Assembly: GCA_900542245.1 (NCBI GenBank)
Contig: UQMQ01000059.1
Coordinates: forward strand, 1-13,975
DNA: 13,975 bases
Direction: 5' to 3'
From: an uncultured Eubacteriales bacterium
Lineage (GTDB): Bacteria; Bacillota; Clostridia; Peptostreptococcales; Anaerovoracaceae
The notes beneath the pieces were generated by a model. It was not told the origin of the DNA and searched no databases. It was given only the letters and a program-made list of their open reading frames with translations. Position 1 is the stretch's first letter, and each line of letters starts with the position of its first letter. The translations under genes were made by a program, and so were the position numbers. Positions 7,159-13,971 of this stretch are shown here, one piece after another.

Positions 7159-7902
7159 ATGTTGGAGACATACGGAGAGGTCATACGGGCCGTCATCATT
7201 TGCAGCGCGGCAGTCGGGCTGGGCGTGCTGCTGGGAAACAGTGCAGTATGGTTTTTTAATCGCATACCGGGGAAATGGCTGACGGACTATGATGAGGAGC
7301 CGTCCGAGGAGCTGTTGCATCCGACGCAGCAGCGCATCAAGAGCACACCATGGAAATACGTGTTTACCGGATTTTTTATCTGCTGCGGCATTTATCTGGG
7401 GCTCAAAGATCCCGGCTATGCGTTTCCGGCGTTGGCGGCGCTGTGGCTGCTGCTGGAAATGTCGATTGCAGATCAGAAATACATGATTGTGCCGGATCAG
7501 CTCGTTTTGCTGCTGGGCGTGACAAGCCTAGGCTTCATCACGCGGCATCCGGGCGGACCGTTGGACGCGGTGTGGGGCGCATTGCTGGGCTTCGGCGTGC
7601 TGGCGGCGATGGCGCTCTTGGCCAAGCTGCTGTACAAAAAGCCTGCCATCGGCGGCGCAGATGTGAAGCTGTTCGGCGTGCTGGGGCTGGTGACCGGCAT
7701 GGACGGCATTCTGGTCATTTTTGTCATTTCGACTTTTTTGAGCGCGGGGCATTTCATTTGGCTGATGCTGCGTCAGAAGGCCAAGCTTACGGACGAACGG
7801 GCGATGGTGCCGTACATTGCGGCGGCAGCCGGATTTTATCTGGTATTTTTACATGACCTGTTGTATAATAACAACATGCAGCTTCTGACCTTCTGTTTTT
7901 GA
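7159..7902 (+). CDS. Prepilin peptidase (A24 family, type IV leader peptidase)
   Basis: Polytopic membrane aspartyl protease of 247 residues, predicted to cleave type IV prepilin-like leader peptides at the cytoplasmic face. Both active-site motifs are present: Asp105 in SIADQKYMIVPD, and Asp168 in AIGGADVKLFG, corresponding to the GxGD-type motif. At least six hydrophobic segments are visible. The N-terminal region keeps the GN..WFFNRIPGKW block found at the start of the PilD/ComC methylase domain, but the four-cysteine zinc motif is absent and the region is short, so methylation activity is doubtful. The ATG at 7159 has only a modest upstream AGGG (7151-7154), and no better start exists before the first membrane segment. 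It is the first gene of the rightward run. No pilin or pilus assembly gene lies in the window. Its closest functional counterparts would be ComC or a Flp-type peptidase. Confidence 0.88.
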   Translation: MLETYGEVIRAVIICSAAVGLGVLLGNSAVWFFNRIPGKWLTDYDEEPSEELLHPTQQRIKSTPWKYVFTGFFICCGIYLGLKDPGYAFPALAALWLLLEMSIADQKYMIVPDQLVLLLGVTSLGFITRHPGGPLDAVWGALLGFGVLAAMALLAKLLYKKPAIGGADVKLFGVLGLVTGMDGILVIFVISTFLSAGHFIWLMLRQKAKLTDERAMVPYIAAAAGFYLVFLHDLLYNNNMQLLTFCF

Positions 7903-7975
7903 CGGCAGGCAGGATGTGCCGCCGCATCGGAGTATGATGAAGACGTCGGCGGTCTGCGAGCATTTTGGAGGAATT

Positions 7976-8269
7976 ATGATTACAAGCAAACAAAGAAGTT
8001 TTTTACGCGCGATGGCGCATCATATTGACCCGGTGGTCTACATCGGCAAATGCGGCATGACCGAGAATGTCGAAAGGGAGATCGACAACTGTCTGGAAAA
8101 CCGGGAACTGGTCAAGGTCAAGCTGCAGGAGGGCTGTGATCTGGCGGCAAAGGACGTCGCCAATGAGATGGCGGACAAGCTCGGCGCGGAGTTTGTGCAG
8201 GCCATCGGCCATAAATTCACACTTTACAGAGAATCGAAGGAAAACAAGCAGATCGTACTGCCGCGATAG
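7976..8269 (+). CDS. yhbY: YhbY family (CRM domain) RNA-binding protein
   Basis: Small cytoplasmic protein of 97 residues that is one CRM (chloroplast RNA splicing and ribosome maturation) domain. The family binds pre-ribosomal RNA and associates with the pre-50S particle. The family hallmarks are the opening MITSKQRSFLRAMAHHIDPVV and the GKxG loop YIGKCGMT (residues 24-27), then LVKVKL and the C-terminal IGHKFTLYR strand. The start at 7976 is supported by TTGGAGGA ending 5 bases before it. An in-frame ATG at 7916 lacks such a site and would add 20 unrelated residues. It lies 73 bases after the prepilin peptidase. In Bacillota this gene commonly sits with GTPase or nicotinate-nucleotide genes; here its neighbours are different. 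Confidence 0.93.
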   Translation: MITSKQRSFLRAMAHHIDPVVYIGKCGMTENVEREIDNCLENRELVKVKLQEGCDLAAKDVANEMADKLGAEFVQAIGHKFTLYRESKENKQIVLPR

Positions 8270-8279
8270 GAAGCGGCAG
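8258..8279 (+). repeat. Hairpin across the yhbY stop codon
   Basis: CTGCCGC (8258-8264) and GCGGCAG (8273-8279) form a perfect 7-bp GC-rich stem. The 8-base loop contains the TAG stop codon. There is no following T-run, so it is not an intrinsic terminator. It could act as an mRNA stability or processing element between yhbY and truA. Confidence 0.5.
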
Positions 8280-8351
8280 GGAATGTGAACGGCAGGAATC
8301 GTGAGCAGAAGCGTGCAGATGATTACGAAGCCTATCAAGGGTAGCAAAACA

Positions 8352-9149
8352 ATGGAACGTAATATTTTCATGACAATCGAATACGACGGCTCCGGGTTTT
8401 GCGGCTGGCAAAGACAACCAAACGTCAGAACCGTACAGGGACATTTGGAGGAGGTGCTGAGCCACGTCTGCGGCACGCCGATCAAGATCAACGGGACGAG
8501 CCGGACCGATGCCGGCGTACACGCGCTCGGACAGTGCGCGTCCTTTCGCGGGGAATTCGGGATCCCGACGGAGCGCATCATGCTGGCAGCTAACAATATA
8601 CTGGCAGGCGGCAGACAGGCGCTCAAGGGTATCGGTGATGTGCGCATCACCGCGCTCTGCGAAATGCCGCAGGACTTTCATGCCCGGTTCAGCGCCCGCG
8701 GCAAGCAATATCGGTATCTGATCCGCAATCTGCCGGAACCGGATATTTTTCGCAGGCGCTACTGCTATCAGGTCCTGCAGCCGCTGGACATCGAGGCGAT
8801 GCGCAAGGCTGCGGCGTACATCGTCGGCACGCATGACTTTAAGTGCTTTCAGGCGGCAGGCGGTGAGGAAAAGGAAACGACGGTCCGCACAATCTATCGT
8901 CTGGATATAGACCGGCGCGGAGACGATGTGGTGATCGAGATCAGCGGGGACGGATTTCTGTATAATATGGTACGGATCATCACTGGTACGCTGACCGAGG
9001 TTGGTCTGGGTCGGCGCAGACCGCAAGAGCTTGCAGGCATCCTTGCGAGCAGAGATCGGCAGCAGGCGGGGCATACCGCACCGGCGACGGGTCTGTATCT
9101 GGTCGAGGTCTACTACGACGAACAAAGGCAGACAGAGGCAGAGCGCTGA
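8352..9149 (+). CDS. truA: tRNA pseudouridine(38-40) synthase TruA
   Basis: Cytoplasmic enzyme of 265 residues that isomerises uridines 38-40 in the anticodon arm of many tRNAs. The catalytic aspartate is Asp53 in the TSRTDAGVHALGQ block. Other TruA landmarks are the opening NIFMTIEYDGSGFCGWQRQPN, then FHARFSARGKQYRYLI and the late GDGFLYNMVRIITGTL motif. The length matches the family. The ATG at 8352 is chosen because homologues start just before the YDG strand and AAGGG lies at 8337-8341. A GTG at 8301 in the same frame, with AGGA in front of it, would add 17 residues and is less likely. The gene follows yhbY by 82 bases with the stop-codon hairpin between them. Confidence 0.96.
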   Translation: MERNIFMTIEYDGSGFCGWQRQPNVRTVQGHLEEVLSHVCGTPIKINGTSRTDAGVHALGQCASFRGEFGIPTERIMLAANNILAGGRQALKGIGDVRITALCEMPQDFHARFSARGKQYRYLIRNLPEPDIFRRRYCYQVLQPLDIEAMRKAAAYIVGTHDFKCFQAAGGEEKETTVRTIYRLDIDRRGDDVVIEISGDGFLYNMVRIITGTLTEVGLGRRRPQELAGILASRDRQQAGHTAPATGLYLVEVYYDEQRQTEAER

Positions 9150-9209
9150 CAGCAGTAAAGGTGGACCATAGCAACGCAGGGAATGAGAAATACAGCAGAG
9201 GAATCAGTA

Positions 9210-9737
9210 ATGGAAAAGACAAAAAGACCTTCTTGGGACGAATATTTTATGGAAATGGCAGAGCTGACGGCAAAGCGCTCGACCTGCATGCGCAGGAATG
9301 TCGGTGCAGTCATCGTGAAGGATAAACGTGCGATTGCGACCGGATACAACGGTGCGCCGAAAGGGATTCGCCACTGTGAGGACCGCGGCGGCTGTCTGCG
9401 CCAAAAGCTGGGTGTGCCGTCGGGGCAGAGGCATGAGCTCTGCATGGCGCTGCACGCAGAGCAGAACGCGATCATTCAGGCGGCGTCCATGGGACACGCA
9501 ATCGAGGGCGGCACGATCTACATCACGCATCAGCCATGCGGTATCTGCGCGAAAATGATTGTCAATGCAGGAATCAAACGCATCGTGGTGCGAGAGGGCT
9601 ATCCGGACGATTTGGCGCTTGAGATTTTAGAAGAGGCAGGGCTTGCGGTCGAAAAGATGTCTAAAGAGGCAGCGTGCGCAGGCGAGTCTGCGCCGCAGGC
9701 ACAGCCAAATGACCGGGAGCACCAAAAAACAATGTAA
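9210..9737 (+). CDS. comEB: dCMP deaminase (ComEB-like)
   Basis: Zinc-dependent deoxycytidylate deaminase of 175 residues that converts dCMP to dUMP, feeding thymidylate synthesis. The cytidine-deaminase fold motifs are complete: HAEQNAI (zinc ligand His82, catalytic Glu84) and PCGICAK (zinc ligands Cys110 and Cys113). The segment GYNGAPKGIRHCEDRGGC...RHELC (46-78) is characteristic of the ComEB/T4 dCMP deaminase group, whose extra Cys and His residues may bind a second zinc. The C-terminal 25 residues (from about 150) are Ala-, Glu- and Gln-rich and look like a variable tail. The ATG at 9210 follows AGAGGA by about 7 bases. An ATG at 9183 is in frame but too close to its AGGG. The gene ends 18 bases before the TagO-type transferase start. 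The name comEB comes from a Bacillus competence operon, but the enzyme itself is nucleotide metabolism. Confidence 0.93.
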   Translation: MEKTKRPSWDEYFMEMAELTAKRSTCMRRNVGAVIVKDKRAIATGYNGAPKGIRHCEDRGGCLRQKLGVPSGQRHELCMALHAEQNAIIQAASMGHAIEGGTIYITHQPCGICAKMIVNAGIKRIVVREGYPDDLALEILEEAGLAVEKMSKEAACAGESAPQAQPNDREHQKTM

Positions 9738-9755
9738 GAGTAATTGGAGACATTT

Positions 9756-10913
9756 ATGTATACAACCTTATGGGCGACCTTTTTGGTTGCGTTTGTGCTG
9801 TCGCTGGTGATGACACCGGCGGCGATCAAGCTGGCGCCGAAGATCGGCGCGATGGATGTGCCGAAAGACGGCAGACGCATGCACGTCAAGGCGATGCCGC
9901 GGTTCGGCGGGATGGCAATCTTCATCGGAACGATGGTTTCGACGGCGATTTTCCTGCTGCAGCTGGACACCCGCATCATCGGCATCATGATCGGCGGCAC
10001 GCTGATCTACATTCTCGGGGTCATCGACGATCTCAAAAACCTGCCTGCCAAGGTGAAATTTCTGGGGCAGACGGTCGTAGCGGTCATCATGTACCTGTAC
10101 GACATCCGCATCGAATTTATCAGCAATTTCTTCGGTGACGGAAGAAGTGAACTGGGTGCAGCGCTTTGCTTCATCATCACGATCCTCTGGATCGTGGGCA
10201 TTACCAATACGGTCAATCTGATCGATGGGTTGGACGGGCTGGCGGCCGGCACTTCTGCGATCGCCTCGCTGTGTATCGCATATGTCGCCTATATCCACGG
10301 CATGTATCTGGCATCCGGCGCGATGCTTGCGCTGGCAGGCGGTGCGCTCGGCTTCCTGCCGTATAATTTCTATCCGGCGAGGATCTTCATGGGTGACGGC
10401 GGCTCACTGTTTCTGGGTTTCATGCTTTCGACGATGTCGATTTTGGGGCCGGTCAAGAGCGCGACGATTGTAGCGGTCATCATTCCGGTGCTGGTATTAG
10501 GCGTACCGATCTTCGATACGGCGTTTGCGATATTCCGCCGTCTGGTCAACAAGCGCCCGATCATGGAGGCGGACAAGGGGCATCTGCACCACCGCTTGAT
10601 GAAGCTGGGCTACGGACAGCGCAGGGCAACGCTGATGCTCTATGGCGTCAGCGGTATCATGGGCATTTCATCAGTGACTTTCAGCCGCGGATTATGGGTG
10701 GAGACACTCGGTCTGTTTGCGATCGCACTGATGCTGATCTATATTTTCCTGACGGATGCGAACCATATCATGCCGCAGATCAAAAATCCGGAGGCTTATC
10801 CTGCCGTCAAGCAGGGAGAAATGCCGAAAGGGAAGGAGGACTGTCATGGAGACCAGAGTTGCACTGATCAGCATGATCGTGCAGGAACAGGAGGCCGCGC
10901 AGCCGATCAATGA
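9756..10913 (+). CDS. tagO: TagO/WecA-type undecaprenyl-phosphate GlcNAc-1-phosphate transferase
   Basis: Polytopic membrane enzyme (385 residues, about 10-11 hydrophobic segments) that transfers a sugar-1-phosphate, typically GlcNAc-1-P, from a UDP-sugar to undecaprenyl phosphate. This is the first step of wall teichoic acid or related wall-polymer synthesis. Diagnostic motifs are DDLKNLP (Asp91, Asp92), NTVNLIDGLDGLAAG (151-165), FMGDGGSLFLG (Asp214) and the C-terminal HLHHR (276-280), which separates TagO/WecA from MraY. The ATG at 9756 follows GGAG by about 7 bases. A TTG at 9744 overlaps that site and is rejected. The reading frame runs 68 bases into the next gene, so residues 364-385 (HGDQSC... 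onward) are read out of frame from that gene's sequence and look unlike a conserved tail. The natural stop may have been lost, or the tail may be harmless. Confidence 0.94.
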   Translation: MYTTLWATFLVAFVLSLVMTPAAIKLAPKIGAMDVPKDGRRMHVKAMPRFGGMAIFIGTMVSTAIFLLQLDTRIIGIMIGGTLIYILGVIDDLKNLPAKVKFLGQTVVAVIMYLYDIRIEFISNFFGDGRSELGAALCFIITILWIVGITNTVNLIDGLDGLAAGTSAIASLCIAYVAYIHGMYLASGAMLALAGGALGFLPYNFYPARIFMGDGGSLFLGFMLSTMSILGPVKSATIVAVIIPVLVLGVPIFDTAFAIFRRLVNKRPIMEADKGHLHHRLMKLGYGQRRATLMLYGVSGIMGISSVTFSRGLWVETLGLFAIALMLIYIFLTDANHIMPQIKNPEAYPAVKQGEMPKGKEDCHGDQSCTDQHDRAGTGGRAADQ

Positions 10914-11103
10914 TCTGCTGCATGCTTACCGGCAGTATATCATCGGCCGGATGGGGATACCCTATGCGGCGAAGAAAATTTCGATCATCAGCGTTGCGAT
11001 CGATGCGCCGCAGGATGTCATCAGTGCGCTTTCCGGCAAGCTCGGCGCACTGCGCGGGGTCAGTGCCAAAACGGTATATTCTAAGGTGGAAGGGGCATAC
11101 TAG
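10846..11103 (+). CDS. TM1266 family putative regulator (iron-only hydrogenase system)
   Basis: Small cytoplasmic protein of 85 residues with the ferredoxin-like ACT/NikR-C-type fold of the TM1266 family, annotated elsewhere as a putative regulator of the iron-only hydrogenase system because of its gene neighbourhoods. Conserved stretches are ETRVALISMIVQ, the HAYRQYIIGRMGIPY segment, ISIISVAIDAP and DVISALSGKLGALRGVSAKT, which cover almost the whole protein. There is no DNA-binding domain in the sequence, so a sensory or ligand-binding role is more natural than direct repression (inference). The start at 10846 has a near-perfect AAGGAGGA ribosome binding site (10833-10840), located inside the tagO frame. 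The gene overlaps tagO by 68 bases and precedes the ABC importer lipoprotein by 29 bases. No hydrogenase or hydE/F/G gene is present in the window. Confidence 0.88.
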   Translation: METRVALISMIVQEQEAAQPINDLLHAYRQYIIGRMGIPYAAKKISIISVAIDAPQDVISALSGKLGALRGVSAKTVYSKVEGAY

Positions 11104-11132
11104 CCTGCTGACACAAAAGAAAGGACAAAGAA

Positions 11133-12149
11133 ATGAAAACGAAAAAATCAAATGCGAAGAAGCTGCTTTCGCTTCTGCTCGTGCTGCTTTTGGCAATGTC
11201 GCTGCTGGCGGGCTGCGGCAGTCAGAACGACAGCGGGGATGACAGCCAGGAGACTGTAGAGAACAAGGTCAGTGCGATCGTCAATGTGGCGGCGCTGAAC
11301 GGGCCGACCGGCATGGGTATGGTCAAGCTGATGGACCTGACCGATAAGTATGCGGTCACGACCTATCAGGCGCCGACGGATATCGCGCCGAAGCTGATCA
11401 ACGGCGAGGTGGATGTGGCGGCGCTGCCGTCCAATATGGCAGCAGTATTGTATAACAAGACCGAGGGACAGATCGTGGCGGTCAGCCCGATTGCGCTGGG
11501 TGTGCTCTATATGCTCGGAAATAACGCGGAGGTCACCGAGGTCGGCGATCTCGCAGGTAAGACCATTGTGGCCAGCGGTCAGGGCGGTACGCCGGAATAT
11601 GTGCTGCAAAAAGTACTCGAATACGCAGGACTTGAAATGGGTAAAGACGTGAAGGTGGAATGGCTGGCAAGCCATGCGGACGTCAACACCAAGCTGCTGT
11701 CCGAGGAAGGCACGATCGCGATGATCCCGGAACCATTTGTATCGACCGCGCTGGCGGCAGGCAAAGAGGGAGTCGCACAGCTCTTTGACCTCAATGTGCT
11801 GTGGAACGAGGCGACCGGACAGGAGCTGCCGATGGGCGTGCTGGTCGCAAGAAAGAGCTTCGTCGAAGAACGTGCCGATGATCTCAAGGTGCTACTGGCG
11901 GACTATCAGGCTTCGGTAGACTTTGTCAACAATAGTCCGGCAGAGGCCGCGGCGGCGATCGTCGAAAAAGGCTTTATCGGTAAAGCGGAGATCGCAGAGG
12001 CGGCAATCCCGAATTGTCACATCGTACTATACAGCGGCGATCAGGCAGCCGCAGGCGCAGCGATGCTCAAGACGTTCAATGAGACCTTGTTCGCGATGAA
12101 TCCTGCAGCAGTCGGCGGGGCGCTGCCGGGTGATGATCTATACTACTAA
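11133..12149 (+). CDS. ABC transporter substrate-binding lipoprotein (NitT/TauT/SsuA-like)
   Basis: Exported solute-binding lipoprotein of 338 residues. The signal peptide has a basic start (KTKKSNAKK), a long hydrophobic core and the lipobox LLAGC with Cys28 as the lipidated residue. A Ser/Asp/Gly-rich linker (29-40) follows. The mature part resembles the periplasmic-binding type II fold of the SsuA/TauA/THI5 group: a VNVAALNGPTGMGMVKLMD opening strand-helix, LINGEVDVAALPSNMAA, and IAMIPEPFVSTAL. The TPxEYVLQKVL and DVNTKLLSEE segments fit as well. Ligands of this group include nitrate, sulfonates, pyrimidine precursors and others; the ligand here cannot be assigned. AAGGA (11121-11125) precedes the ATG by 7 bases. 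It is followed 46 bases later by the fused permease-ATPase, so the two genes form a complete importer. Confidence 0.9.
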   Translation: MKTKKSNAKKLLSLLLVLLLAMSLLAGCGSQNDSGDDSQETVENKVSAIVNVAALNGPTGMGMVKLMDLTDKYAVTTYQAPTDIAPKLINGEVDVAALPSNMAAVLYNKTEGQIVAVSPIALGVLYMLGNNAEVTEVGDLAGKTIVASGQGGTPEYVLQKVLEYAGLEMGKDVKVEWLASHADVNTKLLSEEGTIAMIPEPFVSTALAAGKEGVAQLFDLNVLWNEATGQELPMGVLVARKSFVEERADDLKVLLADYQASVDFVNNSPAEAAAAIVEKGFIGKAEIAEAAIPNCHIVLYSGDQAAAGAAMLKTFNETLFAMNPAAVGGALPGDDLYY

Positions 12150-12195
12150 ATCAATGAGACAGAAAGAAAAAGAACGAGAACAAGGTCCGCATGAT

Positions 12196-13908
12196 ATGGA
12201 CCGGAATATCAAAACTGCAAATCGCGTCAAACAAGCAGGCAGATGGGTCGCCATCTGCCTGTTTTGGCTTGCACTCTGGCAAGGCGCGGCGCTGCTGGTC
12301 AGAAACAGCCTGCTTCTGCCGTCTCCGGCAGAGACGCTGGCTGCGCTGGTCGCCCTGCTTGGACAAAAGGCTTTTTATCTGCAGGCAGCCTGGACGATCT
12401 TTCGCTGCCTGCTGGCGATGCTGCTCTCGTTTGCGGCAGGGACCGTCTGCGCGTGGCTGGCATATCGGAGGGATTGGATCCGGCGGCTGCTGGCGCTGCC
12501 GGTCAGCTTCTTTAAGGCAGTGCCGGTGATGGCAATCATCATTTATGTGATCTTGCTGGTCAACTCGAACTGGGTCGCAGTCCCGGTCTGTTTTTTGATG
12601 TGCTTCCCGGTGGTCTATACGAATCTACTGGGCGGTTTGGAGGCGGTGTCCGATGAACTGCTGGAGGTCGCGGCGGTCTACGAGCTGGACGGCGGGCAGC
12701 GTTTGCGCCTACTGTATATCCCTGCACTGCTGACGCCGGTTCGTACCGCCCTGCAGCTCATCGCAGGGCTTGCGTGGAAAGCAGTCGTGGCAGCAGAGGT
12801 GCTGGCAATCCCGACCTATTCGCTGGGCTATCAGATGCTGCAGGCTAAATATTATCTGGAGACTCCGCAGCTCTTTGCTTATATCGCTGTGATCGTGATA
12901 CTCAGTATCGGTTTCGAAAAGCTGATCTGTCGGCTGGTCGAGCCGCTTGCATGGAAAGCTTATGACGGCAGCAGGCTGCGAAGATGGCTGGATGCTAAGA
13001 ATGCTGCGCAAAAGCAAGAACCGGAAAACGGAAGAGAGGCAGGTGCGGCATCGAGTGACGCAGGGCAAATGCCTACTGGAAAAGTTCGACAGCCGCAATC
13101 GTGTAGTATGAGAAAGGGCGTAGGTTTCGGAGATAGTAGAAAGGGCAATATCGGTGGTGGAAACTTCGTGGCGCCTGCGGTCACGGTACGGCATGTCAGC
13201 AAAGCCTTTGATGGTCAGTGCGCTTTGCAGGATTTGAGTCTGTGCCTGGAAGCGGGGCAGATCACCGCGCTGATGGGACCGTCCGGTGTCGGCAAGACAA
13301 CGCTGGCACGCATGCTCGCGGGACTGACGCTGCCGGACAGCGGCATGATTATCATCGACGGCACATATCGGCTTTCTTTTCTCTTTCAAGAAGACCGTCT
13401 GCTGCCCTGGCTCAATGTTTATGATAATATCGCGCTTGCATTTTTGAACGCGCGTCGAAGATTCATATGCAGCGATGCAGTGGGCGCTTCCTGTCCTAGA
13501 GGAAGCGACGCATCTGATTTGCGAAGAAACGCGCACTCAGCAGACTCGTTCACCTTGCAGAAACACGCGCGGCTGACTGCTCTGCCAGCCTCACGGCAGC
13601 TGAGCGGAGCAGAAATTGACAGGCGAATCCACGAATTAGCGGAGGCATTGGAACTGACAGATGTACTGAACAAGCTGCCAGCGGAGCTTTCCGGTGGTAT
13701 GCGCTATCGCGCAGCCATGGGCAGAGCTCTCGCGGCGCCGTCAGAGCTTTTGATTCTCGACGAGCCGTTCCGCGGGCTGGACGAAGCGCTTAAACAGCGC
13801 ATCATCGATCGAACGTGGGAAGCGGAGACCCAGGGCAAGACTGTGCTTTTGATTACCCATCGTCCGGAGGATAGCGAGACGCTTGCGCAGCGCACATTGA
13901 CATTATGA
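12196..13908 (+). CDS. Fused ABC importer: SsuC-like permease joined to SsuB-like ATPase
   Basis: One polypeptide of about 570 residues holding both importer subunits. Residues 15-255 are a binding-protein-dependent permease with about six membrane segments and an EAA loop at 153-176 (ELLEVAAVYELDGG). Residues 256-328 are a polar Gly/Ser/Gln/Lys linker. Residues 328-570 are an ABC ATPase: Walker A GPSGVGKTT (361-369), Q-loop Gln398 in FQEDRLLPW, signature LSGGMRYR (498-505), Walker B LLILDEP (518-524), D-loop GLDE and switch His555. Between NIALAFL (417) and LSGGM (498) lie 80 residues where SsuB/TauB-type ATPases have about 40, so roughly 50 residues (420-470) are extra. The start at 12196 is preferred (AAGG at 12182-12185); in-frame GTG 12130 and ATG 12154 lack sites and would overlap or abut the lipoprotein gene. 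Subunits would dimerise to form the transporter. Ligand unknown. Confidence 0.88.
   Translation: MDRNIKTANRVKQAGRWVAICLFWLALWQGAALLVRNSLLLPSPAETLAALVALLGQKAFYLQAAWTIFRCLLAMLLSFAAGTVCAWLAYRRDWIRRLLALPVSFFKAVPVMAIIIYVILLVNSNWVAVPVCFLMCFPVVYTNLLGGLEAVSDELLEVAAVYELDGGQRLRLLYIPALLTPVRTALQLIAGLAWKAVVAAEVLAIPTYSLGYQMLQAKYYLETPQLFAYIAVIVILSIGFEKLICRLVEPLAWKAYDGSRLRRWLDAKNAAQKQEPENGREAGAASSDAGQMPTGKVRQPQSCSMRKGVGFGDSRKGNIGGGNFVAPAVTVRHVSKAFDGQCALQDLSLCLEAGQITALMGPSGVGKTTLARMLAGLTLPDSGMIIIDGTYRLSFLFQEDRLLPWLNVYDNIALAFLNARRRFICSDAVGASCPRGSDASDLRRNAHSADSFTLQKHARLTALPASRQLSGAEIDRRIHELAEALELTDVLNKLPAELSGGMRYRAAMGRALAAPSELLILDEPFRGLDEALKQRIIDRTWEAETQGKTVLLITHRPEDSETLAQRTLTL
13453..13605 (+). other. In-frame insertion in the ABC ATPase helical subdomain
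   Basis: About 51 codons encoding residues 420-470 of the fused transporter, located between the Q-loop region and the signature motif. The segment is rich in Arg, Ser, Ala and Cys, has no ABC-family motif and uses more mixed codons than its flanks. It contains a perfect 8-bp inverted repeat (13485-13507). It keeps the frame open, so the ATPase may still be functional. Confidence 0.55.
13485..13507. repeat. 8-bp inverted repeat inside the ATPase insertion
   Basis: CGCTTCCT (13485-13492) and AGGAAGCG (13500-13507) form a perfect stem around a 7-base loop, GTCCTAG. It lies inside coding sequence, in the segment that related ATPases lack. Confidence 0.7.
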
Positions 13909-13921
13909 ATGAAATAACACG

Positions 13922-13971
13922 GGGCTGTCGCATTAACGGAAAATAACCGTTAGGGCGCAGCCCTCTTTCTT
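13922..13971 (+). terminator. Strong intrinsic terminator ending the rightward run
   Basis: A long interrupted stem pairs GGGCTG (13922-13927) with CAGCCC (13958-13963), CGC (13929-13931) with GCG (13955-13957), and TAACGG (13934-13939) with CCGTTA (13947-13952) around an AAAATAA loop. TCTTTCTTT follows. It lies 13 bases after the stop codon of the fused transporter. The GGGGCTGTCGCATTAA end resembles dispersed hairpin elements known from several Bacillota genomes (recalled, not searched). Confidence 0.8.

Noticed and set aside
7841..7869. Perfect TATAAT (7864-7869) near the end of the prepilin peptidase gene as an internal promoter for yhbY
   Set aside because: There is no acceptable -35 box (TGGTAT only) and no extended -10, and the bases are needed for coding (LYNNN). 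Possible, but not supportable.
8217..9125. A 302-codon minus-strand frame over truA
   Set aside because: It is antisense to a complete TruA with its catalytic motif; no ribosome binding site or family similarity is visible.
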